Assembly: GCF_003573695.1 (NCBI RefSeq)
Contig: NC_039362.1
Location: forward strand, 8,842,088-8,906,087
From: Papaver somniferum
Lineage: Eukaryota > Streptophyta > Magnoliopsida > Ranunculales > Papaveraceae
Length of the DNA: 64,000 nt
Direction: 5' to 3'
Under the pieces are notes generated by a model. The model did no database searches, was not told where the DNA came from, and worked only from the letters and a program-made list of their open reading frames with translations. Of this stretch, positions 46,601 to 58,864 are shown piece after piece (within the stretch, counting starts at the first letter, position 1; each line of letters opens with the position of its first letter). Position numbers and translations under genes: made by a program.

Positions 46601-46618
46601 TCCCCAGTGAAGTCGCCA
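46601..46618 (-). other. Primer-binding site complementary to tRNA-Arg
   Basis: On the minus strand it reads TGGCGACTTCACTGGGGA, one base from the LTR end. This differs by one base from the PBS commonly seen in Ogre/Tat elements. Confidence 0.85.
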
Positions 46619-46619
46619 C

Positions 46620-47697
46620 TGTAGATACCGTCGAAATCGGTTAGGATCTCTAAATATCCAAAATGGGAATCAAGTGGAAAATTATTAATACGGGAAGTCG
46701 TCACTCAACTTAGGGAGTTGGGACCCAAAAGAAATACTGGTCCAATACAGAGAAAAAAGTTCGGGAATCAAAATACGGACTAGGAAGGTATGAGACACCT
46801 AGCCCGCCCAATCCGAAGACTGACCTCTACTTAATATTTGGGATATTAGGATTTCAACCGCAAAACTATATAAAAATTCTAAGATTTAATAAAAGTATAC
46901 ACCTGTTTTCGCTTTACCAGTGATGGAGTGTATGCTTAGACGAAGAACCAATAATCTTATCCCGCGAAATCATATCCGAAACAGGACCATTATTTTATCA
47001 AATTTCTATTGAATTAATTTTTCTCTAACACAAGAGTTGTGACCAAAATATTTTCTCACAAAAGTTTTCTCCTAGGTTTCTCTCGGACTCCCCCTTGACA
47101 CCAAAGCTAGCTCCCTATTTATATTATTTCTCCAAAAACCATAATCATATGATTAATTAACTTTGATCGGACCGCTTACATTAAAAACCTAAATATCGTT
47201 TCCCATTTTAAAAATACTATACTCATATTATTAATATTATTACCAAAACCAAAAGATTATTAATATTATTACCAAAACCAAAAGATTTTTCATTTAATCC
47301 CATGAATTTTGCTAAATGGAAAGACTTGAGAACAAAGCTAATGGTGCTCGACATTTTGTTCTGGACGTCCAACTTTGGATTATAAACTTTCCGGTACTAG
47401 TGGGCCTAGTAACTAGTTTACACGGGTAAACACTTAGCTACTCAATTATATGCCTAGCTCATTTTTGTGGACTTACACATGTTACCACCGACGACCAAAA
47501 TAGGAAATGGGAACATGGTGGTCGCTGGGCAATTATTTAGCTCAAGCCTTGATCGCAGACAAGGCATTGTGATTGGGTGCACACATAATGGATAAAAATA
47601 ATGGGTAAGCCCATTTGTACTAAAATGCACAATGTACCTAATTTAGGCTTCCTTTTGCGGTATACTTTTGTGATCGTGCAACATTGGGGTGTCTACA
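46620..47697 (-). repeat. Intact 5' LTR of the outer element
   Basis: TGTAGATACC ... GTGTCTACA on the plus strand. It carries a 31-bp tandem duplication (ATTATTACCAAAACCAAAAG near 47236-47285) that is absent from the other LTR. Confidence 0.92.
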
Positions 47698-47702
47698 GGT
47701 AG

Positions 47703-48740
47703 TGGTTTATTTTCAGTATTAATGCGTAATATTGGGTACGATATAATTAAATCTTACTCTAAATAAATTGGCATGCAATTGGCATAAACAGTTGGGAAAT
47801 TTAAGAAATTTTCATCCTCACTTGAACACAGGCTCATAGTACTCATTTTACAAGTAAAGAATCATTTCGGTCGAATTTCTGAAACATATTTCCTATGCAA
47901 CTAATGTTTTTTTACAGTGTTTTAGACATTAATAGGAATGTTAACCAATGGTTTCCTGATAAATAAATTGCAACGAAATTGCATGCAGCATTTCAAGTAT
48001 TGAAAGCAAAATTTTTAAAGAATTCTCAGCACTACATTTCAAAAATTATTATGGAAATTAAATCAAGATGTAAGCTTAAGAATCTTCCCGAGGAATTCTC
48101 AGTTTTATAACGTTTAGTTCAAATATAACAGTATCCTTAATTACCAAAGTCTTTTGTGTCAAGGAATGAACTGTAAATATGGTTTCTTAGTTTCCTTAAA
48201 TTTTAAGTAAATCTCTCATGCAAACATACTCTACAACTTCACAGAAATATCCCATAAAGGACAACTTCAAGGGTGTGTTATATAGTTGGTACAATATGAA
48301 ACTATGAGCATCGGTGGATGAAGATATAGATTGTTTGGTTGCTTTTGAATGAGGTATGAGAATATGGTCTAATTGGGTTGACAGTAAGATTCACACGGCC
48401 AAAACTAAAGTTACTATCAAGGTGTTTTTTCGACATATTACAAGTTAGTTTAATTTCTTTCTTATCGTTATGTTTTCCATACAATACTTTCTTTTGTATC
48501 CCTTTTCATCATATTCCTAACATATATAGTTATGGGTTTCAATGATTAGTGATCAGACTGATCAGAATGAATTTATTAAAATATGATTTTGCTCCAAGAA
48601 CTGTTATTTGTTCCAATTACGGAGCGATAATGTTGTAAGGAGACAAAGTTAATCACAATAAATATAATGTTGAATTTGGTTAATGTCGTGCAAAAGGAAT
48701 TTTATCATGTCACTATAAAAGATACACCCATTTTAATTCC
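47703..48740. other. Intergenic, no gene seen
   Basis: AT-rich sequence to the right of the outer element; no ORF with protein-like composition and no repeat that I could match. Confidence 0.5.
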
Positions 48741-48744
48741 ATGT

Positions 48745-49070
48745 TTGCATTAACGTTTTCACTTCTTCTTAACACAAGTATATGAACGGTTCACGCTGTG
48801 CATTTCCTTGATTGCGTCCTCTTGAACGGGAAGCACTTCAAATACTTTGCACTATTTAGAGTTAGCAATCTATTTTATTTGAGTATCATTTTTTTAGTGT
48901 CTCTAATATCACTTTTTTAAAAATTATTTTTTGGTATTCCTTTAATATCAGATATTGATACAAATAAAAAAGTGTGTGTGATTTTTCATTTTTATTTCAT
49001 GGAGTTCGAGCCTGGAGGAGCAGTTGGATTGGACACTTTATTTTTAACACAAGTATAAGGTTGGCAACTA
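48745..49070 (+). repeat. 300-bp tandem-type repeat, copy A
   Basis: Contains TGCATTTCCTTGATTGCGTC, then GGGAAGCACTTCAAATACTT, TTTTTTAGTGTCTCTAATAT, and GGAGTTCGAGCCTGGAGGAG. Related copies lie at 50400-50576 + 58448-58500, 58500-58745 and 58865-58985. Confidence 0.75.
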
Positions 49071-49104
49071 AAAGAATGTGCATGCAACTTTTTGGTCCTA
49101 ATTG

Positions 49105-49185
49105 TTAATTGGAATCCTTTCTGGGATGGGTGCGGGGCGAAGCCCCGCCTCACCAAATGAAGGCTGATTACAATCATACTCGGTG
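49105..49185 (+). repeat. GCGGGGCGAAGCCCCGC hairpin repeat, copy 1
   Basis: GGTGCGGGGCGAAGCCCCGC is a perfect short palindrome within a segment that recurs at 58998-59090. The following CATACTCGGTGCATAG is a decayed form of the Helitron-like end at 59073-59097. Confidence 0.6.
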
Positions 49186-49375
49186 CATAGAACTGGTGGA
49201 GCTTACCCTCTCTTCTATTGGCTGGTGAGCGTAAGCGCACGCTCTAAATGGCTTGGAGAAAAACCATTCGTATTCGTGAGATGAAATTTCGTGAAATATA
49301 GTGCGTTGATCCGATACCGTGCGATGTAGATTGGGTAGGTGGTTGATACACACCCGGAGGACGATCCTCATTATT
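49186..49375 (+). repeat. 190-bp dispersed repeat, copy 2
   Basis: Diverged match to 11636-11825 in the same orientation. Confidence 0.7.
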
Positions 49376-50330
49376 CGATATGTCTAACAGCTAGATGGCC
49401 AAGATCTTTGATTAGACGACCTAATTATTGCGCATAATTACACCGAGTTTACTTGATCTTTTAAAAATCATGATCGTCCAATTTTTTTTTTTAAAAGTTA
49501 ATATATTAACTTCACGTACTTATTACTAAAATCCAGAAAAGAAAAAAATTACTATATTAATTTTGCACATTTATGGTTAAAATCCAAAAAATTGAATAAT
49601 TCAAGTATTTATTATTAAAATCCAAAAAAATAAAGAAAAAAAATACTATATTAATTTCGGTTTATGATTAAAAGCCAAAAAATTGAGTAAACATATTTAT
49701 AAGGTAAAAAAAGCAGGTGCTTCAAAATGTTTTTAAACTGTGTAAAGTTTAAAAATATTTGTGGTATAGTTTTAGAAATATAGTCATTTCTTATCCCTAA
49801 GGATATAATCGAAAAATATCGAAAATATCCCTCTCTTCACATTACCTTAAGAATTGTGCAAACTTGAAATATGTCAACTTTTAAGACAGAGAGGTTTAAT
49901 GACACACATGATATTTCATTGGATCTTCGTCAATATGCTATCATTACCTAAATACATGCATGGATTTACATTTTGTAGCAACTCACAGATCGTCTCAAAT
50001 GCAATGGAAAATTGAATTGTAAAATGATTCCTCTACATCTGGAGGTATTCAAAATATAACATAAATTTCAGTAAATTTTGGACTCAGAGAAGAATGATTT
50101 TTTTCAGAAAAATAATTGGTATTCTATCTTTTGACTGCATACCATGACTTGGTAGCAGCGAATATTCCAATTCATTCAACAACATTTCAAGATACAACTA
50201 TATATTTTCAAAAGCAAATGATTTGCAATCCGTACTCAAATATACGCGTTTTTGACCGAATATTTACGGATTTCTTGCAATTTTTTTTGACTTTTGTCTA
50301 TTCCAATGCATTGTTTATATAAGAAGTCTC
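49376..50330. other. Intergenic, no gene seen
   Basis: AT-rich, with repeated AAAATCCAAAAAATTGA words at 49540-49690 resembling 11880-12090. Confidence 0.5.
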
Positions 50331-50339
50331 TTGAAGCGA

Positions 50340-50576
50340 GGAACTCAAGAAAGGCCTCACACTGGTAACCAGAAAACATATTTGATTTCTAAAGTAAGAT
50401 ATATCAGTGCATTCCCTTGATTACATCTTCTTTGACGAGAAGCACTTCATATGCTTTGTACTATTTAGAGTTGGCAATCTGTTTTATATTAATATTGTGT
50501 TTTTTATAGTGTCTCTGTTACCATATATTGATACAACTATATGAGTGGGATTTTTCACTTAATTACAGGGAGTTGG
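50340..50576 (+). repeat. 300-bp tandem-type repeat, copy B, left part
   Basis: Interrupted at GGGAGTTGG by the Copia element; the unit resumes at 58448 with GTTGGAGCCTGGAAAAGC. Confidence 0.75.
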
Positions 50577-52739
50577 TGAAAAAGCGGGGGGCTAACAACA
50601 CCACCCAATATTTCGTTTGGCAATCTGAATAGACAAACTCCAATATACTTTCTAGAGAATCAACTAAACAGTCAAACTCAATCTAGAGTAAAGTATATCA
50701 AAGAGTTTAATATCTCTATTTCAACACAATCAAAGAGTGAAGCTCTTGAAACAAAGTCTTTTGTTTTAATCACAACCTATTCAATATCCACAGTGTATAA
50801 ACCTCTTTAAGCAACAATCACTAAAGGAATATTTCAACACAGTGTCCACTTGAAATAGGGTTAGTCCAGAGTGGTCTAAAAATGTGAAAATAACAAAATC
50901 AATTGTTCAAGATCAATCAAGTCTTATCCAACAAACAAGGTCGGATTTAACAACTATGATTGATTAACGTACGACCTGTATTATTTCAGTTATATAAATA
51001 AAATATAATGCGGAAAAGAAATAACACAGACACCAGATTTTTATAACGAGGAAACCGCAAATGCAGAAAAACCCCGGGACATAGTCCAGAATAAACACAC
51101 ACTGATAATAAGTTGTTACACCAATTTCCTACTACCTATTAGGACTAGATGTAATACCTTCTTCAGCACTTGTAGAACTCCTAGCAGAATACCGATTCTC
51201 TTTAGGAACTCTTCACACAAATCTTCTAGAAGAACCCAAAGTTCTCTTTAGAAGATACACCACAACGATCGATACGATTTGATATTTTGTTTGCACAAAA
51301 CACCAGTTTGATTTCCCCTTAGATGTGAATCTAGGTTTTGGAAATCTTGTGTTTATTTTGATAAAAACAATTACTAGGTAAAAGTAATATGAAAACAAAC
51401 TTGTAGATTAGGGTTTTAGCTTACAATCAGTATGCGTACACACAAGGAGTCCGTGAACCTGATTTCCGTAAGTACACTTGGGTGATTCCAAAGATCAATT
51501 TCCAAGTTAAGAAAACCCTAATAAATCTACCACAAGAAAAACTAGAATAAATCTAGAGATATCTTGTTTAAAACTTCTCAAGGATTTTTACGAGATGCCT
51601 CAAAGAAGTTTTTCTTTCTAGTCTCCGATTTCGACTAACAAGTGTTGATATACGATCGGAAACTGAAATCTATCATAACCTAGGGTTTATGATCAACAAC
51701 TCTTGAATGGTTTTATATCGGAAGAGAAAACCTTAGAATAGACAAGAGATGAAAAACTAGATTACAAGTTGTATGATCAATCACGAAGATTAAATCCAAC
51801 TTGGCTTTGTGATGCCTAATACAAAGACTTTTATCTCACTCTCGTTCACGAAGAACGGAAGACGTGGAAAACAACCTGCAGAGCTTACGCCAATTTTCCA
51901 AACAGATGAAAAACGTGTAAACTCGCGAACTCCTTATTTATAATGAACAATAGCTTGGAAGCTAAGCAAAGCAAAGCTATTTTCCTTTTACAAGACTGTC
52001 CTAAATATGGGAGTCTTTCCTAAGATAAAACTCTTGCCAAAATAATTAAATAAATAACTTATTTAGCAAAAATTATATTTATGTGAATAAATCACATTTT
52101 AACTTAGGCAGGAATCACAAACACTTTAATATGGTAATCAAAAGTGTTTGGATCAATAACTAACTTTCCTAGATAAGGAAACATCACCAACTTGACCAAA
52201 AATCCATTTTAGTCACGTATTCGGCCCAAGTTCGCAGACCAATCCAAAGCCCATGGAATGTTTCTTACTAATGAACTTAAATCATTCATAACTTTATCGT
52301 TATATCTCGGAATTGAGTGATTCTTGGCTCATTGGATTCGCAAGATCATTCACTATAACATGAGATCTTTTATAGGGATAAAGATTATTATCACCAAGGT
52401 CATAAATCAAATAACCTCAAGTATATATACATAAATGTACATCTACCGTCATCGTAATTGTTCCATGTAGTGAGCATATATCTTGATAGATTAGAAAGGT
52501 AGAATTGAACAAGAATCCAAAAGAAATCAATCACATACCTTTGTTGATGAAGTACTTGTTGATGTCTTCTTGTAGTCTTCAATCTTCATCCTTTAAGGAT
52601 AGCTTCGATTCAACTTCTTAGACCTAATCTAGTCCGAAACTAACTTTAGTATGCTAAATCAAGAATGCTTTGGCAACTAAAATTGACAACTAACTTGACA
52701 TACCAACGCTAGTGGGTTCAACCGAACAGTGCTCTAACA
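50577..52739 (-). repeat. 3' LTR of SIRE-like element (full length)
   Basis: TGAAAAAGCGGGG ... GCTCTAACA on the plus strand. It contains about 440-480 bp (roughly 51725-52210) that are missing from the 5' LTR. Confidence 0.9.
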
Positions 52740-53560
52740 ATCTCCCCCTTTGTCAATTTTAGTGAAAAAACCATTTTACATATGGCTTGCACTTGTTAAA
52801 AGTAAAAACGACAATCTTGATTTCCTTGGTTCTTCAACTCTTTCATGTGTTCATCTTGTACTTGTTGAAGATCCATCATAGTATTATTACACAGCATCAA
52901 AGTTTCATTGTATCACAACTTTGACAATAATACTATGGTGATATGTATCACTCCCCCTTAGTCAATACTCCATATCGATCATGGAAACCACTCCCCCTTA
53001 CACAATGATCCGAAAATCATATGTATTTGTAGTGTGAACTACATTATTTCTCCCCCTTTTGTCAATAAAATTGGGAAAGGGAAAAGAACGGGATCATAAT
53101 GAAATTTCCACAAGAGAAATTTCATAGACTAAAAGAAAAATACATACCAACTTAATTTAGATGCAATCATAAAGCCGAAGCTAAATGCATTCATCAAGGA
53201 GTTTTAAGATACAAGATAACCCCTATAAAATTCCACAGCCGCACACCCTGCAAGATATTACCATTAAGCACAAGTTCAAAAGAACTCTCCCCCATTTGAT
53301 GTCATTCCCGAAAGAACAACAAGAGAGACCTTACTCCAGGGAGAAGGATTTATAATGTATCTTAGAAATCCTACAAGGATATATGATTTAAGAACCAATC
53401 ATTGAAAGTCTCTCATGAGATCATGTTACTAAAAAGTTTAGAACTATCTCATGGTAACAATACACAGTATGTGATCATCTTTTCTAACATACAAACTTGT
53501 ATAAACAAGACTTGAAATACTTAGAAGGAAGAATAAACTTTTCCACAAGGATTTACACCA
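52740..53560 (-). other. 3' internal end of SIRE-like element, non-coding
   Basis: Several CTCCCCCTTWGTCAAT-type polypurine tracts on the minus strand at 52740, 52950, 52990 and 53050. The first directly abuts the LTR. Confidence 0.7.
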
Positions 53561-53589
53561 AGAATGGTTACCATAAGAGTATGAAAAAG

Positions 53590-54435
53590 TTTCTTTGACA
53601 ATAAAAACCAACATCCATGGCTTTGATAATTTCTTCTAACTTGTTAAATTTAAGAATTTCAGTCACAAACCAAGTTAGGTAATTAAGACTCATACATGTG
53701 GTATCTAGCCATATGACCACTTTCATATAAACCATATTTTTCTTCACCATAACTAGTTCAATTGACTCAAATGAACTAGTTAAATAGTTGTTCAATTGCT
53801 ATGAGATCTTATGTAACTACACAAGACACAATTGAAACAAAGATGATTCGATTCGATTTGAATCGGCTCATGAACATTATAGCCACGGTTTGCATAAAGC
53901 ATTCCTTAGTAATTTAATGTTTCATGTTCAGAGAACATCTTTAGATCATAACCTCTTAAGTTCACAAACAAGTTCGCGGACTTAAGTAAACCGGTTGAGT
54001 TTTCCAAACTCAGCAGAAATTATCGGAAAGAGAAATTCCGCTAGTTCGCGGACTAGGTTCGTGGACTTAGCACACAAACGAGTTTTTGGAAAATCCAGCA
54101 GATATTCTCGGTCGATAACTTCCGACACTTCGCGGACTGAGTCTGCGGACTTGGCAAGCCAATTCCACAATCCTTCCGATTTCTCTTGATCAACAAAGTT
54201 AGAAAACTTCGGTTCAAGGAACACATGGTTACGTAATATAAACTCTCATTTCAATCATTGAGACATTCTCAGAGGACGCTATGTATCCGTTATTCACAGA
54301 CCGATTCACGTCAGAGAAATTCTCAAAGTGATTGAAACTTTTTATGACTTTCGTCACTAGGTGAAGATAAACTTGATTGAAGCGAAAGCTTACTAACACA
54401 TGTTTCGAGGAATATATAAGCGATTTAAACTCAGC
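53590..54435 (-). repeat. LTR-derived segment within the internal region
   Basis: Reverse complement of 53590-54435 aligns along its length with 395-1190 of the other SIRE-like LTR (shared: TTGAACC[AG]AAGTTTTC, AACTTTGTTGATCAAGAGAA, CCGTGGCTATAA). In that copy the sequence is inside the LTR, here it lies between gag and the 3' LTR. Confidence 0.75.
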
Positions 54436-54557
54436 TCGAAACAATAAACTGTTCCACATATTCAGAAATTTCCCAACTTAATATGTGCGCCCCAATTCTT
54501 TTGCAATCCTCACCGCATTTATTAGGGCTTCTTGGCGAGGATGCACTTTCAACACAA

Positions 54558-56580
54558 TCAGGTTGTGTTGAGGTGAGCAAAATCTTGCTCACTACAGGTA
54601 TTCGAAACAAAATCATGCATGAACTCTAGGAATTTAAAAACTTCCTTGAAACTTTCAATAAATGTTTCATACCTTTTTAAGATGTTATCCCTTGTCAAAC
54701 TCTTGTCTGGGAGATCCTTCTTAATAGAACTTGTTGCTTTATTGGTCTTCTTTGGTACCCATTTCTGAGTAGCTTTTGGAGCAACGTATTTATTTTTCTC
54801 CCCAATATAATTGTGAAACTTCTTTGGGGGAATACTGAAAGAACTGATATTATGAGACTCAGTTTTTCTCCAGTTTGGAACATCAGATCTTGTCATCATA
54901 ACAGAATCATATCTGGTTTTATCTCGTTTAAGAAATCTGCAATTCCTTTGCAAGTGACCTGGTTTTCCACAATAAAAACAATTTTAGTATAATGGAAAAA
55001 AATATGTTTAGTATTACCTGAATGTGTATGTGCTTGCTTTGGAGATTGGCAGGATTTCTTCTTTTCGCCATCCGTAGTTGGTAGGGATACTTTACTTTTG
55101 TCAACTGTGGAAGGTTTTGGTTGAGAAGAATATTTAGCTTTGACAAATTTTACCTCTTTGCAAATACTAGGAGCGTCTATTCCTTCATAGCCCAATCCTC
55201 GTGTATCACGATGAATTCTACATGCTCCCAATATTGAGGTTAATTTGTCTGAGCTGCTATTTCTAGACAAATTCTCTTTTAACCTCGAGTTTTCTTCTTC
55301 CAACCTTTTGACCTTTTCAAGTGCAGTAACTAGATCATTCTTGGATGATTCATATTGAACTTTGAGATCTTCTTGTTCCGAATCAAATAACAAGTTCATC
55401 TCAATATTCTCCAAGTTATCTAGGTTTGCTTGAAGAGTAACTTCTCGATCTCGACCTTCAAAAATTTATTATTTAAGCTTTCGTATTTCGTTGAGATAAT
55501 CTCTTGCACCAATAGAATCAAGTTGGTCTTGCAAGTATTTATTCCGACTACGAAATCTGTCATATTTAACTTTCTTACTGAATATGGTGCTTTCAGCCTC
55601 CGAGAGTTTCCGATGACTTTCTTTAAGAAGATTATTAGCTACTGGATCATCATGGAACACTTCTTCGTCAGAATCAGAATCAGTATCAGAAAGAATTTTT
55701 CCATAAGCTAATGCAACCTCGCCTATGAGCTCTTGAGGATTATCATATTCAGGTCCATCATCAAGAGTAGGCAAATCTGTTGCATATGCCGATTGTCTAT
55801 GTCTCCAGCTAGGACATACTGCAGACAAGTGCCCGAAACCTCGACAATTATAGCATTGTACATCATCATTAGGAGATGTTGCACCTTTAGAAAAACTCTT
55901 TTTCTTGTCTCTCAAGAATTTTCTAATTGTCGAGGAGTAACATCCTTAGTATCTAGCGGACCAGATTTATCCTTAGAGGATTCAGAATTGTTTGCAGCTT
56001 TAAGAGAAATCACTTATTTTCTAGCGTGTTCATTATCAAAGATCTTTAACTTTCCAACAAGAGTATTTCTAGAGAGTGTTGAAAGATCGTTTTCTTCTTC
56101 AATGGCATATTTCTTAGAATCGTATCTAGATTGCAGCGATCTGAGAATTTTCATCACAATGTCCTTTTCAGGAATAGTCTTACCCAATGCAAAAGATGCA
56201 TTAACAATTTCAGACACTTTGTGATTAAACTCATCAAATGTTTCATCATCAGACATGCGAAGGTTTTCCCAGTCAGAAGCTAGATTTTGAAGCCTTACTT
56301 CTTTATCTGCGGCATTCCCTTCGAATAAGATTTCTAAGATATCCCAAGCATCTTTAGACTTATTGCACGTAGTCACGTGGTTCTGAAGATCTGGGGTAAT
56401 GGCACGGATGATAACATTCAAACCGTCGGAGTTTTGCTTTGCAGCAAGTATCTCGGCATGACTGTATTCACCAATGTTCTTGGGAACGTTTACATCTCCA
56501 ACTGCCACAACGGGAGCATCATATCCATTAACTATATATACCCATGATTGAAAATCACGTGCTTGAAGAAAAGCTCGCAT
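54558..56580 (-). pseudogene. gag: Copia gag (UBN2 type) with two zinc knuckles, frameshifted
   Basis: The start MRAFLQARDFQSWVYI (56580) leads through a UBN2-type gag domain (AWDILEILFEGNAAD, then IVMKILRSLQSRYD). After a frame change, 55915-55469 carries a CCHC knuckle CYNCRGFGHLSAVC and an acidic coiled-coil part. Another frame covers 55414-54980. A second knuckle CFYCGKPGHLQRNC lies near 54950 in a third frame, continuing to 54558. Gag packages the genomic RNA; the double knuckle and long coiled coil are as in SIRE-type elements. At least two frame changes and a stop make it non-functional. No protease or pol follows. Confidence 0.85.
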
Positions 56581-56703
56581 AGCAATTTTCCACCATAAGT
56601 AATTAGTGTTATCGAAGGCTGGTAGTACGTTTATAGAGATAACACCTCTGTTTATAGAATCAGATTGCTACAATCACCGACTTATGAGGTCTTAGCGTGT
56701 TTG

Positions 56704-56719
56704 CCTGTTCTGATACCAA
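56704..56719 (-). other. Primer-binding site for initiator-Met tRNA
   Basis: TGGTATCAGAACAGGC on the minus strand, one or two bases from the LTR end, as in most plant Copia elements. Confidence 0.85.
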
Positions 56720-56720
56720 T

Positions 56721-58447
56721 TGAAAAAGCGGGGATCTAACAACACCACCCAATATTTCGTTTGGCAATCTGAATAGACAAACTCCAATATATTTTCTAGA
56801 GAATCAACTAGACAGTCAAACTCAATCTAGAGTAAAACATATCAAAGACTTTAATATCTCTATTTCAACACATCAAAGTTAAACAGAAACAAGTCTGTAA
56901 ACCTGATTTTAGTGTGAAGGTCTTGAAACAAAGTCTTTTTTTTTAATCACAACCTATTCAATATCCACCGTGTATAAACCTCTTTAAGAAACAATCACTA
57001 AAGGAATATTTCAACATAGTGTCCACTTGAAATAGGGTTAGTCCAGACTGGTCTAACAATGTGAAAATAACAAAATCAATTGTTCAAGATCAATCAAGTC
57101 TTATCCAACAAACAAGGTCGGATTTAACAACTATGATTGATTAACGTACGACCTGTATTATTTCAATTATATAAATAAAATATAATGCAGAAAAGAAATA
57201 ACACAGACACCAGATTTTGTTAACGAGGAAACCGCAAATGCAGGAAAAACTCCGGGACCTAGTCCTGAATAAACACATACTGATAATAAGCTGTTACACC
57301 AATTTCCTACTACCTATTCGGACTAGATGTAATACCTTCTTCAGCAGTTGTAGAACTCCTAGCAGAATACCGATTCTCTTTAGGAACTCTTCACACAAAT
57401 CTTCTAGCAGAACCCAAAGTTCTCTTTAGAAGATACACCACAACGATCGATACGATTTGATATTTTGTTTGCACAAAACACCAGTTTGATTTCCCTTTAG
57501 ATGTGAATCGAGGTTTTGGAAATATTGTGTTTATTTTGATAAAAACAATTACTAGGTAAAAGTAATATGAAAACAAACTTGTAGATTAGGGTTTTAACTT
57601 ACAATCAGTATGCGTACATACAAGGAGTCTGTGAACCTGATTTTCGTAAGTAAACTTGGGTGATTCCAAAGATCAATTTCCAAGTTAAAAAAACTCTAAT
57701 AAATCTATCACAAGAACAACTAGAATAAATCTAGAGATATCTTGTTTAAAACTTCTCAAGGATTTTTACGAATGCCTCAAAAGAATTTTTTCTTTCTAGT
57801 CTCCGATTTCGACTAACAAGTGTTGCTATACGACCGGAAACTAAAATCTATCAAAACCTAGGGTTTATGATCAACAACTCTTGAATGGTTTTATATTAGA
57901 AGAAATGTTTCCTTTTAGTCACGTATTGGACCCAAGTTCGCGGACCACTCCAAAGCCCAAGGAATGTTTCCTACTAATGAACTTAAATCACTCATAACTT
58001 TATCGTTATAACTCGAAATTGAGTGATTCTTGGCTTATTGGATTCGCAAGATCATTGACTATAACATGAGATCCTTTATAGGGATAAAGGTTATTATCAC
58101 CAAGGTCATAAATCAAATAACCTCACGTATATATACATAAATGTACATTTACCGTCATCGGAATTGTTTCATGTAGTGAGCATATATCTTGATAGATTAG
58201 AAAGGTAGAATTGAACAAGAATCCAAAAGAAATCAATCACATACCTTTGTTGATGAAGTACATGTTGATGTCTTCTTATAGTCTTCAATCTTCATCCTTT
58301 AAGGATAGCTTCGATTCAAATTCTTAGACCTAATCTAGTCTGAAACTGTCTTTAGTATGCTAAATCAAGAATGCATTTTGGCAACTAAAATTGACAACTA
58401 ACTTGACATACCAACGCTAGTGGGTTCAACCGAGCAGTGCTCTAACA
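56721..58447 (-). repeat. 5' LTR of SIRE-like element with a large internal deletion
   Basis: Matches 50577-52739 at both ends. Near 57900 the text jumps from TTTTATATTAGAAGAAA to CCTTTTAGTCACGTATT, skipping the sequence present in the other LTR. Confidence 0.9.
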
Positions 58448-58755
58448 GTTGGAGCCTGGAAAAGCAGTTAAGTTGGCCACTTGAATCTTAACGTAAGTAC
58501 ATGATTGCTAAAGAAAGATATATCAGTGTGTTACCTTAATTACATAATCTTCGACGGGAAGCACTTCATATGCTTTTCATTATAAATAATTCACAATCTA
58601 TTTTTATTATTATAATTTTTTTAGGTATTTCTAATATCGTATATTGATACAATTATATAATGAGTGTGATTTATCGTTTAACAGGGAGTTGGAGCATGAA
58701 GGAGCATTTGAATTGGTTGATTGATTCTTAATACAAGTACATGATTTCTATATAA
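58448..58755 (+). repeat. 300-bp tandem-type repeat, copy B right part and copy C
   Basis: GTTGGAGCCTGGAAAAGC continues copy B. Copy C follows (CGACGGGAAGCACTTCATAT ... GGGAGTTGGAGCATGAAGGA). Confidence 0.75.
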
Positions 58756-58758
58756 ATA

Positions 58759-58861
58759 CTCCCTCCGTTTCTGGAAATGTGTAACTTTCACTTTTTCAAT
58801 TTGGCCTTTTTTAGGCTAAAATGAAAAAGTGAAAGTATCTCTTTTCCAGAAACGAAGTTAG
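58759..58861. mobile_element. Stowaway MITE (103 bp)
   Basis: Starts CTCCCTCCGTTTCTGGAAA and ends CCAGAAACGAAGTTAG, flanked by TA on both sides (58757-58758 and 58862-58863). The arms pair almost over the full length, including ACTTTCACTTTTTCA. CTCCCTCCGT is the hallmark of Stowaway (Tc1/mariner) MITEs. Confidence 0.92.
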
Positions 58862-58864
58862 TAT

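Larger units (their letters stand above)
17095..47697 (-). mobile_element. Tat/Ogre-like Ty3/Gypsy LTR retrotransposon (outer shell of the nest)
   Basis: The element reads on the minus strand. Its 5' LTR is 46620-47697 and its 3' LTR is 17095-17766 + 38011-38143 + 39788-40059. Once the insertions are removed the two LTRs are 1078 and 1077 bp. The flanks carry the same 5 bp, GGTAG, at 17090-17094 and 47698-47702. The PBS next to the 5' LTR matches the 3' end of tRNA-Arg as used by Ogre/Tat elements. Without insertions the element is about 8.7 kb. It has a long 5' leader, a decayed gag and no reverse transcriptase, RNase H or integrase, so it was non-autonomous or has lost pol. Confidence 0.9.
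50577..58447 (-). mobile_element. SIRE-like Copia LTR retrotransposon retaining only gag
   Basis: Minus-strand element with TSD GTTGG (50572-50576 and 58448-58452). The 5' LTR is 56721-58447 (1727 bp) and the 3' LTR 50577-52739 (2163 bp). The PBS TGGTATCAGAACAGGC matches the initiator-Met tRNA end, and the PPT is CAAAGGGGGAGATTG. The internal region is only about 4.0 kb: a frame-broken gag, then a segment homologous to the LTR at 395-1190, then the GGGGGAG-rich 3' end. Protease, integrase, RT and RNase H are missing. Confidence 0.92.

Noticed and set aside
50577..52739. Solo LTR
   Set aside because: A second LTR, PBS, PPT and matching TSD at 58448 show a two-LTR element.
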